Origin: Liolophura sinensis
Lineage: Eukaryota > Mollusca > Polyplacophora > Chitonida > Chitonidae
Reading direction: 5' to 3'
Length of the DNA: 64,000 nucleotides
Assembly (NCBI RefSeq): GCF_032854445.1
Contig: NW_027018091.1
Location: 22,001 to 86,000 of the forward strand
Shown here: positions 1 to 8,165 of the stretch, piece after piece
Numbering within the stretch: position 1 is the stretch's first letter
How the letters are laid out: the number at the start of each line of letters is the position of its first letter
Notes under the pieces: generated by a model
Database searches by the model: none
What the model saw: only the letters and a program-made list of their open reading frames with translations
Told to the model about the DNA's origin: nothing
Translations under genes and position numbers: made by a program

Positions 1-753
1 AGGCCACCTACTGCGACGACTAGAGCCCAGACATTATCGGCCAGCCACCCAGCCGCTTTCCCGAGAAGGTTCAGTAGCCAGGACACGATACTGCCAATAA
101 TACCCGGAATCGCAGCGGCAGCCTTCCCAGCCAGCCTGCCAAGGGCGCGCGCCAAGGACTGGAGATGTTTTTTCACCCATTCTTTAAGACCACGCCCGTC
201 GGATGGAGGTGGCGTTGGCTGGATGCCCCCGCCGGACCCGCCAGTCAGCGCCAACTTTATCGCTAACCCCAGTGTCGAGATCGCCATCCCAATTGCCGTG
301 AGAATGGAGACTACGGTTATTCCCTACTCCCGGAAGAGGGTGCGGACGCGCTCGGCCAGAGTGGTATCCTTGTGTAGGATGCGATCGATCGTCTGCTTGA
401 TGCGGCGTATTTGCGTGTGCAGGGCTTGGCCTGTTAAAGAGGCTGCTTCGAGCCGGGCCACCCTCTCCTCCTCGAGATTCCTTATCCGGTCTGCGATCCG
501 ACGCCGGGAGAATTCATCAGTGGCCTCCTCCAACTTCTGTTTTTGTTTTGCGATGTCCTTATCGAGACTTATTCGCGTTTGCCTTCCGAGGTATGCAGTA
601 TAATATCCTTCCATCTGGGGATTTGAGGACCTCAACCAAGCTTTGTTGCTCGGTAGCATTATTACCCGTAATAAGAGAGGTCTGTAAGTCGCCGACGTTG
701 TTGTCCTCTCTGTCATCATCGAATGCCGGGATATCAAAGCCATAGCCCGCCAT
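1..753 (-). pseudogene. Polinton conserved coiled-coil / amphipathic-helix protein, broken
   Basis: Read on the minus strand from the ATG at 753 (MAGYGF), the protein has an acidic N-terminus, a charged coiled coil (about 560-380, rich in E, R, K and Q), a hydrophobic helix, a Gly/Pro-rich linker, and a C-terminal run of Ala/Leu/Trp helices that continues past base 1. A frameshift lies near 600, and a TAG at 326-324 interrupts the junction between coiled coil and hydrophobic helix; the frame then stays open to the window edge. I recognise the arrangement as a protein shared by animal Polintons. Its function is unknown; a membrane-active virion role is inferred from the helices only. It is divergent from the capsid gene, with about 45 bp between the two starts. 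Confidence 0.7.
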
Positions 754-797
754 AATCCTCGTACTGAACATTGCAAGGTATACCTTCAATACGCGCA
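754..797. promoter_or_regulatory. Divergent intergenic spacer of the Polinton
   Basis: About 44 bp separate the start at 753 (minus) from the capsid start at 798 (plus). Any promoters for both genes should lie in or near this spacer. I see no clear TATA box; the assignment rests on layout alone. Confidence 0.3.
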
Positions 798-2070
798 ATG
801 GATGCATACGGACGCAGGCTAAACCCCTTCAGAACACTCCGTAAGCCTTTCGGGGTACAAGGTGTACGGCAGTCCTTGGTCGTCACCAATAACCCGAGTA
901 CGATCGACCAGAATCAACAACTCTTGGTCCGCTTCCCCAACCTCGGCACAAATGACGTCATTGTGCCCGGTACCGTGCGCTTGGCCTTTTCGATCACGAT
1001 CAATTCATCCGACCCGAACGCCACAGTGGTCGGGAATCTCGGACGCGTAGTAGTCAAGAAAACCACGATCAGAATCAGCGGAAATGAGGTAATGTCCATC
1101 GACGACTCTGATGTGTTTCATTGCTGCGGTGACTTATGGCTGACCAAAAACGAACGGCAGAATGCGGCCTACCAAGGCATCGGCAGCGAAAACATGCTTA
1201 AACTTCGAGTCGGAGTGGAGGACGCAGATGACGGCGATGCTGGAGAAAATGCCATCGCTCGCGCCTTTGGCAACTGGTTCCACATCCCGCTAGACTTTGA
1301 GCTTCTAGATAGCCACATGCCCTTCTACCAGAGTGCCTTGGCCGACCGATTGGAGTACGAACTGACGTTCAACGATTACAGCCGGGTCATCCAGACAACA
1401 GACGATGCCGACGCGACTTACACCATCGACAACATCAGCCTGGAGTTCGATATGGTCACCGAAGAGGAGCTCGTTAGACAGATCCGCACCCAGTTTGCCG
1501 GGGGGCGTCTCCATACTGTATGATCGCGTCCTCCGCCACCAAAAGTTTGTGAAGGACAAGTCTGACACTCTCTAGAACATAAACCTGAACACGCCCGCGA
1601 GAGCAATGAAGGGCATCCTCATGCTGTTCGAGACTAAAGGAACCCCGTGGAGGAGGAGGTCGGAATCCTTCTACAACCCGAAGATCACCAAAGTAGTCAC
1701 AATAGAAGGGGTCCCCAATCAGCTGTACAGCCAGGGCATGCGGGCGTTCCAGCAATAGGTCCAGAGGTTCTTCACCAGCTCACCCCTTAAGAAGCGGGAC
1801 CCTGAGGTAGCCAGGGTCCTAAAAGACTTAGGCCTGGCAAACGTCTCCCTGTTTTTGACGCACAAGCACGCCTTCTGGCTTGACCTTCGGCCAAGCGACG
1901 ATGACAAGCTGCATGGCAGTGGGAGGTGCGTTCTGAACGCCAGCGAGGGGATTACCATACAGGTGACAAAAGAGAGAGAAGATCCCGGCGTTTTGAACGT
2001 ATATCTGTATGTGATCATGGACGCCAAGCTGTACATCCAGAATGGTAGATTCGATAGAGCGCTTTATTGA
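798..2070 (+). pseudogene. Polinton major capsid protein (hexon-like), broken
   Basis: The first part (798-1523) is an open frame rich in beta strands with motifs typical of Polinton/adintovirus major capsid proteins, such as LVVTNNPSTID, NLGRVVVKKTTI and SIDDSDVF. These proteins form the double-jelly-roll capsomer. I chose the ATG at 798 (MDAYGRR) over 771 because it fits the family start. The frame is lost just before 1521 and resumes in the +1 frame with LYDRVLRHQKF. That frame has TAG codons at 1573-1575 and 1756-1758 and ends at 2070 with FDRALY. With the breaks ignored, the length is about 424 codons, a plausible capsid length. The end overlaps the start of the ATPase gene (2042), as in compact viral genomes. 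Confidence 0.85.
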
Positions 2071-2656
2071 TGACGCCCACTGCGCGATTATCTGTGGGCA
2101 GACGAAATGCGGCAAAACAGTCTTCATGCTGGACCTGCTTGAGGGCCCTTTCCGCGGTTTTTTTCATCACTTTGTGATCCTGTGCCCCACTCTTAAGCAT
2201 AACGAGGCGTACCGGCGGCGACGGATACTGTCTGACCCACAGGTCTATTGTTTTGACCCCAGCGAGCGGCTCAACAATTGTCTGAGAGCTTTGTAAAGAT
2301 TGTTCGAGGGAGAGAACGCCCTATACATCATCGATGATTGTAGCGCGTTGGAGGCGATGAAGAAGAAACAAAAAATGCTGTCATCCATGGCTTTCTCGGG
2401 CCGTCATGCAAAGCAAAGCGTCTGGGTCCTCACTCAGAAATACAACGCCGTCCTCAAAGACTTTCGCGAGCAGACAAGGTGGGTGACTTTATTCCACTGC
2501 AAAGATCGGGACACGTTCAACGAATGCCTGGAGGAGAACCACATCATCGAGGCCGAGAGCTAAAAGGCAGAGGTTCGACAGAAGCTCAAGAACAATCCGC
2601 ATTCTAAGCCCCTGCTAATGACTGATACGCCCGCCACATCTAAGATTATATATTAG
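2042..2656 (+). pseudogene. Polinton DNA-packaging ATPase (FtsK/HerA, A32-like), broken
   Basis: The product would pump DNA into capsids. Walker A is visible as GQTKCGKT near residue 19, and Walker B as ALYIIDDCSA after the first stop. A downstream VWVLTQKYNAVLKD segment looks like the sensor strand. In-frame TAA codons sit at 2294-2296 and 2561-2563, and the frame otherwise runs without shift to TAG at 2654-2656, giving about 204 codons. No frameshift is needed, so two point mutations account for the damage. It overlaps the capsid gene by 29 bp and lies 7 bp before the next gene. Confidence 0.85.
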
Positions 2657-2663
2657 AAGAAGC

Positions 2664-3266
2664 ATGGATACCGACGAGATTATAATAGACGAGATTCTGG
2701 GAGCAGAGGAGGAGCCCGGCCGAAGCCAACAGCCCGGCCGAAGCCAACAGCCCGACCCCAACCAACAAGATGATGCACGGCAGCTCAGGGATAGGCTGGC
2801 GGCACTTGCGGTGATTGGGCATGCCAAGCGATATCTGGGAAAAGACGTAACAGCCGCTGAGATCGACGCCATGAGCGACGAAGACGTTGAAGGGCTGTAC
2901 TCCCCGTACGAGGCTAAGCTCGGTGCGCGGATGGTTAACGGACTCGGAGGTATGTTCTTAAGATCATATGTAAGGGCGGCCAGCTGGCTTCTACCTATCC
3001 CACCCGAGAATCGACCAATGCTCATGGCACAGCTCGCCACCGACCCATTTGTTGAACAGGCGCTTAGCAGTGCTAGCTGCTGGCTATACTACTGCTATGG
3101 TAAGTACTTAGCACCTTTAACCATGTCGCTGACCACTGCTGAGCACTGCTCATTTGAACACCACTGCTCTCCTAGAAATGAGCCTTATGATCCAGAGGAA
3201 CATGAGTACAACGAATCCGGAAGGCCCGAAGGAAACGGAGGGAGAGTCAGCGGATTCTCCGAATGA
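2664..3266 (+). CDS. Polinton-associated protein of unknown function
   Basis: The 200-aa frame begins MDTDEIIIDEIL and has an acidic head, a Gln/Pro-rich repeat (GRSQQP twice, then PDPNQQ), and a helical region with IGHAKRYLGKDV, IDAMSDEDVEGLYSPYEAKL, and a hydrophobic stretch followed by PIPPENRP. The Ser-Asp-Glu-Asp-Val and Pro-Pro-Glu-Asn elements match a conserved Polinton protein that I know only as hypothetical. The last 30 residues after about 3170 look unlike the rest, so the natural end may have been changed by a frameshift. No catalytic motif is seen. Confidence 0.6.
   Translation: MDTDEIIIDEILGAEEEPGRSQQPGRSQQPDPNQQDDARQLRDRLAALAVIGHAKRYLGKDVTAAEIDAMSDEDVEGLYSPYEAKLGARMVNGLGGMFLRSYVRAASWLLPIPPENRPMLMAQLATDPFVEQALSSASCWLYYCYGKYLAPLTMSLTTAEHCSFEHHCSPRNEPYDPEEHEYNESGRPEGNGGRVSGFSE
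2713..2760. repeat. 18-bp tandem repeat in Polinton gene
   Basis: Two perfect 18-bp units encode GRSQQP twice, followed by a third diverged unit (PDPNQQ). Confidence 0.9.
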
Positions 3267-3682
3267 CGGCCCTGCGAAGAATTCCAAAAATGTCGCTGCG
3301 GGTCGAGCGGTTGCTACAGCGAGAAAGGCCAAGGCCGAAAAGCTCAAGGACGAGGCAAACGCTGCTTTGCTTGGCGTAGCTGATTCTACTAAGAAACAGC
3401 CGAAGGAACCGGATTCTACGAAAGGAGGGGGGAGCCACAGATTTTGCGAAGGAACCGGATTCTACAAAGGCACACCAAATCACCCGCTGGAGGGCGCCCC
3501 TAGCGTTATTAGGCGTTGGCAGCCTTGCAGTGCTTGTGTTGCTACGCGCGTGGCGCAGCCGCTTTACAGCACAAAAAGATATTACGCCGCAAAAAGATAT
3601 CACGCCGCAAGAACTGAAACTTTTTTTGAATACACGTCACGATCCTTTCTATATAGAGCAGCATGTCTACTCCACCCGGTGA
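3154..3682 (+). pseudogene. Polinton small basic/transmembrane protein, frameshifted
   Basis: The first part is hydrophilic and basic (NSKNVAAGRAVATARKAKAEK), like a short Polinton protein seen in other animals. A shift at the G-run near 3425-3432 moves the reading into a frame that encodes a hydrophobic segment (LALLGVGSLAVLVLL), then KDITPQKDITPQELKLF, and stops with TGA at 3680-3682. The two KDITPQ units come from an 18-bp tandem duplication. A repeat encoding KEPDSTK is also present twice. The start is uncertain: ATG at 3154, 3178 or 3208. The 3' end overlaps the next small gene by 20 bp, as expected for a compact virus-like element. Confidence 0.55.
3576..3612. repeat. 18-bp tandem repeat encoding KDITPQ twice
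   Basis: Two 18-bp units differ by one base (gatatt versus gatatc) and keep the reading frame of the small membrane-protein relic. Confidence 0.85.
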
Positions 3683-3821
3683 TGGAAAAGTGCTAGTCTA
3701 CGCGGCCTACCACGTCGCTGTGGTCTCTCTCCTGGCTACTGGGTACGCTCGTCTCGGCCAGATGTTCCTGAAAGGAGCCCTGCCGAAGCTGGACTCCGTG
3801 ACGTCGGCATGGTCATTGTAG
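3663..3821 (+). CDS. Small single-pass membrane protein of the Polinton
   Basis: A 52-codon frame starts MSTPPGDG and has one hydrophobic segment (VYAAYHVAVVSLLATGYA) followed by a short basic/polar tail ending in TSAWSL. It overlaps the preceding gene by 20 bp and precedes another membrane-type gene, so it fits the run of small structural-type genes. I do not recognise a family. The overlap and the single hydrophobic segment are the support. Confidence 0.45.
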   Translation: MSTPPGDGKVLVYAAYHVAVVSLLATGYARLGQMFLKGALPKLDSVTSAWSL

Positions 3822-3897
3822 ATGTAGGCCTGGCTATGATTTCGAAGGACCTGCTAATTAAATAAGGGCCCCTTCCTCCCAATATAATCCAGTAGTA

Positions 3898-4347
3898 ATG
3901 GCCTCCATTGCAATGATGATTGGCGGCGCCTTCGTAAACGCTCTGGCCTTCAGCGGGAGCAGCTTTATGTTTTCGATGCTAAGGAGTTCTGGTGTCGACG
4001 AAGAGCGGAGGCGCCATGACCGCGCTGTAGAGCAGTTCCAAAACGCACAGGAAAAATGGGCCCGAAAGCGCACTGAGCGCTTGGAATGGATCAGCGATCA
4101 ACTCTGCCGCTTGGGCCACGCTGTCCAAACGTTCCGGGATGTCGACGCTGCAATCCGGGAGTATTCTAGGGTCACAGGCAAAACTCTTACACTCGATGCA
4201 CGCGACGTGCTGCTGGGCTCAGAGCCACAGCTGTCCGATTTCTATGTGCCTAGTGAACACCAAAAACACCGCGAGATAACCTTCGTCATCCTGGGAATGT
4301 TTGTGGTGGGGGGTGTGAGTTACAGAATCGCAAAACTCACCAAGTAA
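3898..4347 (+). CDS. Polinton conserved protein with N-terminal hydrophobic segment and C-terminal anchor
   Basis: The 149-aa frame is intact. It has a hydrophobic N-terminus (MIGGAFVNALAFSGSSFMF), a long charged helix (EERRRHDRAVEQFQNAQEKW and onward), a conserved-looking LSDFYVPSE motif, and a C-terminal membrane helix (TFVILGMFVVGGVSY). I recognise the order Ala-Phe-Ser-Gly-Ser-Ser, Arg-His-Asp, Leu-Ser-Asp-Phe-Tyr as a protein widely shared by animal Polintons; its function is not known to me. It is convergent with the polymerase gene, whose frame runs into it from the right. Confidence 0.7.
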   Translation: MASIAMMIGGAFVNALAFSGSSFMFSMLRSSGVDEERRRHDRAVEQFQNAQEKWARKRTERLEWISDQLCRLGHAVQTFRDVDAAIREYSRVTGKTLTLDARDVLLGSEPQLSDFYVPSEHQKHREITFVILGMFVVGGVSYRIAKLTK

Positions 4348-4348
4348 T

Positions 4349-7332
4349 CCGAACTGACTGTGCCGGACTCGCCATCGAGCTAGTAGTTCCTCGATGAGGC
4401 TGTCAATTCCAGCCCATCCTCCGGGCGCCGCATCTCTATGGGCGTAAGCCAGGGTGTGGACACCATCTTCAGCGATCCAGCGCTTACTATCGAGGGGGGA
4501 CAGTGAGACCTCATTCAGGTGCTGTCCATAGATATGGTGGCGCTCTGATCGCAGCACGTCCATACCGTGACGGAAGATCTTCTTCTCGAATAGGGCCTCT
4601 TTGTACTGCATATGGCGGATGTGCTTTTCCACAACTCTCTTTTTCACGCCCTTGGCCTTCTTTATGTTGGCTCCGCCGGCCTCCATAATGGAGTATATCT
4701 TGGGACGCAGACCTATGTATTCGGCGATCGGCCGCCCCGCGCACTTGTCCTTCATTTTCCCCAAGACCATTATATTTGCTACGCTGTGCAGGGGGTGGCC
4801 TTGTGGGTAATCTGAGGTGTCGTACAGGTTTGCATTCTCAGCCATATCCCTATGAACATCCTCAGTCTGAATCTCGAGTAGCAGACTATCCGTGTCAGTG
4901 TAGAGGAGCTGGCAGTGATCTCCGTACTGGGCCTTCATGTGGTTGTAGTAGAAGTCGTACATCAGGTGCCTTGAGAGATCTAGAATGCTCATACCTACAT
5001 AGATAGGTCGGTTTAGGACTAGCCGGGTCCTGTGCATCTGAATCACTGCGAGCTCAAATATGTTTGCCCGTGCGAAGCTCGGAGCTTGTCGTCTTCTCCA
5101 GAGCGTACCAGCTTGACGTCCACACGCTTCCAAAGGTTCTCCATAGTTTTTCTGAAGACCGAGTTGTTCATTAGCTTGTACAGGTCCTTCTTGAAATTAC
5201 TCGCGGCCGTTTTTCGGAGCTCGGTGTTCATCCTGATATAGGGTTCCATCCAAGGGCTCTGGGCGAATCTCAGGGCCCGGTGAACCTTTGTCCCCAGCTT
5301 CTTTAGGTGGGAGGCTGGACTCGTCGAAGCGCTCCCAGGAGTCCATATACTCATAGGGGTAGACACCCCTGTGCATGAGTAACTTCCGTTTTTCTTCGGC
5401 AGGCTCATACCGGGCTGTGATGTGGAAAGCCTCAGGTTTGTTGGCCTCTACCAGATTGTCAAGGGAAGTCGGTAAGAATTGAACGCTGTCGATGAAGCGG
5501 AGCTGCCCCAGCGAGAAGGAGATGTACTTTTCTGTGTTGTTGGGGATGCAGGAGATGCGGCCCTCCACCTTACTTATGACTTGCATCAGGAAGTGCCCGT
5601 CGTAGCCCCGTAGGTTGTGGAAGACTACTGGTATGGCTGTCTTGGGACCCAGCCGCACCTTTAGGTTGCATACGTTATCGGCCGCGCCTCTGTACTTGCC
5701 GGTGATATGGCAGTGATCGCGCACAGAATCGGCGCCTAGAGGCTTCTCACACACGTGACAGGTTGTGGCGTTGGTGTGGGCCTGCCAGTCCTGGGGAGTC
5801 ATCCGAATGGCTATAGGGTTGGCTAGAACATTTTTGATTTCCCTCTCCTTCTGCTGGAGAGCTCTGAGGAAGTGTTCCGTAGCGTTAGGGCCCCTGTATT
5901 CCACGGAGCGTTTTGTGTGGCCGTCGCAACGCACCTCACCATAGCAGTAACTACAGGGCTCGTGGTGCTGAGTCTTTTGAGTGCTGCTCTCTGTAGGGCT
6001 GAGCGACGGGTCTTCAACCTTTTTGGTCAGAGCCTCGAAGTCGGCCTATATGATGAACGGGGCCGGTAGCTGTTTGTGGTGGTTCTGGAAGGTGAACTTG
6101 TTTTCCCCCAATTGGGGCAGTTCCACCCTCGCCGCCGTCTGGCCAATCCCTCGGCATTCCGGCTTATGCGCCTCGAGCAGGTCCTCCCTTGTTTAGCCGT
6201 GTTGGCATCGCTCGCAGAAGTGTTTGCGATTTCGTGTCTTACTTTCTTGGGACAGGAGACGGTTGAGATCTTTTATCCACGTATAATGAAATTTACCTGC
6301 TTCTCCAATCAGCAGCAGATTGATTCGGGGCGTGTCGCCGGGCTGCTTGCTGAGACGGTGCACGATCACGCCCTTGTCCCACCCGAACACGTTGATGGCG
6401 AGGCCGGTCTTTTCCTCCACTTTAGAGATCTGAGAGATGGGCGTGGGGGCGTCGATCCCCCCAGTCAGGACCATCCTTGGTGGGGTACTTTGTTGGTCTC
6501 TGAGGGTCCCGGGCGGCTGGAAATAAGGCAGACCGGAGTGCCCATCGGAGGCAGTCGTCGTCTTTGTTCTTCACATTGATGACTGCTTTCTTGTTACTTA
6601 CGTCTGTAGGTAGGGGGATGTAGGACCCGCCTCTCAGCGACTGATACCTTGCAATGTCAAGCCAGAGTCTTTGCACGCCATTTACAGCCCACCCTGACCC
6701 TCGCTGCGTCCATTTTTCTAGCACCTCCAGGATGGTGGGGAAAGCCTTCTCTACAGCCCCGTCAATGTCACCGACCTCTAGGAGGGCCTCCTGTTTGCAG
6801 CGGAGTACTGGGCTGGTATACTCTTCACTGCCATCGGCGTGGGCCTTTCGCAGCTGAACCCTGAGGCCTAGTTGGAACTTAACCTCGTTGAGTGCCAGGA
6901 TCTCTTCTTCTAGCTTCTGGCGAATAATGGCTCGAATTTCTTCTAAGAAGGCTACTGGGTCTGTCCAAAGGCCTTCGGGTACACCCATCTGCCAGACCCG
7001 AGGAGCTTCCTTATAGCGCGGCCGGTGTTAGTGAATTTTAGTTTCTTTTCACCCTGTATTCCGCCTAGCAATTCATCCAACTCCTCGTTACTGAGGGAGT
7101 TCTTGACGTCTTGCTTCAACTCCTCGTTACTGAGGGAGTTCTTGACGTCTTGCAGCCGCTTCCACTCAGCCACAGCCGTTTTATGCCTGTCGAGGATCCC
7201 CTGCAATTCTTCCAAGGCGATGCAGGGCCGTGGGTACTTGGGCCGCACACCTAGGAGCGTCTCAAACTCCTCCCGTAGTGCTCGCGTTTTTTGATGGCGC
7301 CTCATTGTACGAGTCGGTGTAACTATGCACAC
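4349..7332 (-). pseudogene. Protein-primed family B DNA polymerase (Polinton pPolB), broken and internally deleted
   Basis: This enzyme would replicate the element from a protein primer. From right to left the frames show an N-terminal helical region (7332-6952), a region with SLRGGSYIPLP (6988-6422), a CxxC finger (KHFCERCQHG, near 6200), an exonuclease I-like ADFEAL (near 6040), CHVC with DHCH (a zinc/HNH-like pair, near 5750-5700), an exonuclease II-like NLRGYDGH (near 5600), motif B as NNSVFRKTMEN (near 5160), and motif C as YTDTDSLL (near 4900). Stops lie at 6195-6193 and 6048-6046; shifts lie near 6990, 6450, 5305 and 5090. At about 5305, sequence from before the palm joins directly to the motif B region, so the motif A segment is missing. 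The gene probably ended near 4350-4400; the open frame running to 4219 overlaps the neighbour. Confidence 0.9.
7078..7154. repeat. 39-bp in-frame tandem duplication in the polymerase N-terminus
   Basis: The unit starting at 7078 recurs at 7117, 39 bp later, and duplicates 13 codons (the QDVKNSLSNEEL segment) without breaking the frame. Confidence 0.95.
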
Positions 7333-7338
7333 GACTCT

Positions 7339-7465
7339 CTAATTGTAAATTTCTATAGCCGCCAGCCGTTTGAACTCGTCCAAGAAAGCCTTGAGCCTAC
7401 ACTTCCTTTCACGCGTCTGGACCCTATTATGTCCGCAGGCCATACAAAGCCGAAATGCCGGGGGT
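7339..7465 (-). pseudogene. C-terminal part of a small CxxC protein, right edge of the Polinton
   Basis: The minus frame reads RLCMACGHNRVQTRERKC and continues through a basic, helical stretch to IEIYN and a stop at 7339. It has the composition of the Polinton and follows the polymerase start by only a few bases on the same strand. Its upstream part is replaced by LINE sequence from about 7466, so the start is lost. The CxxC and the basic residues could be a small zinc-binding domain. I do not recognise a family. Confidence 0.4.
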
Positions 7466-8165
7466 GGGAAGTAAAATGGATCAGTCAACACCCCAATCGA
7501 TGCTTGACACGGCCTTAAATACATGTATATGGACAGCCTTTGTACATTTAGCTTTAGGTGTTTTAACATGAGGTGTAAAAGATAATTTGGTATCAAATAT
7601 AACACCTAAAATTTATTTTCTTCAACAATCTTCACTGGTTTACTATAAAATTTAAGCTTGGAACCTAGATGAAGTTTCACAAAAATGCATACCGACTGAT
7701 TGAAACCGAGAAAATCTAAAACAATTGGCAACTGCCCATTTCTCGATGTTATTGAGACAAAGCTGCAGTTGCCGCTCGATGTTATTCATATTCTTAACTC
7801 GGTAGCATATCAAAAAGTCATCAACATATGAAGAGTTCATACGCAAAAACCGATAAACGCCATTCTGGGTAAATTTGACGTTAGCATGCCTCTACACAGT
7901 TCGAACCGTCCCCTTCTTGTCTGTGAAGTCAGTTTTCCTGGAAAAGCCGATTAAGCCCTTCTGTCGAGCAGCAAAATATAACGACTGTTTTCAAACAGCG
8001 ATAAGCGCCACGATCTATTTTTAACAACTCCCGATATATCCGTTCAGCCACTCAGCGGGTTGAATTGAGGTCACGTGTGTTGCAGTTTTGTACAAAATGG
8101 CAGCGCACATGTTTGGCCGTTTGACAACACAAGTCGCTTCTAAAGTAACATAAACTGCGTGGATA

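Larger units (their letters stand above)
1..7465. mobile_element. Polinton/Maverick (adintovirus-like) relic, left end outside window
   Basis: The block combines a double-jelly-roll-type capsid gene, an FtsK/HerA-type packaging ATPase, a protein-primed family B DNA polymerase and small membrane proteins, which is the gene set of Polintons. One structural-type gene points left, six genes point right, and the polymerase points left toward them. No integrase, protease or terminal inverted repeat is visible; these may lie left of base 1 or be lost. Every long gene carries stops or frameshifts, so the copy is dead. The right limit is set by LINE sequence starting near 7466. The base composition is clearly richer in GC than the flanking LINE sequence. 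Confidence 0.9.

Noticed and set aside
1-323. Polinton terminal inverted repeat at the window start
   Set aside because: The sequence is coding (C-terminal part of the minus-strand protein), so the end lies further left.
4219-4347. Polymerase C-terminus overlapping the membrane-protein gene
   Set aside because: The open frame runs on after the last recognisable polymerase part. The overlap is more likely a lost stop than real coding.
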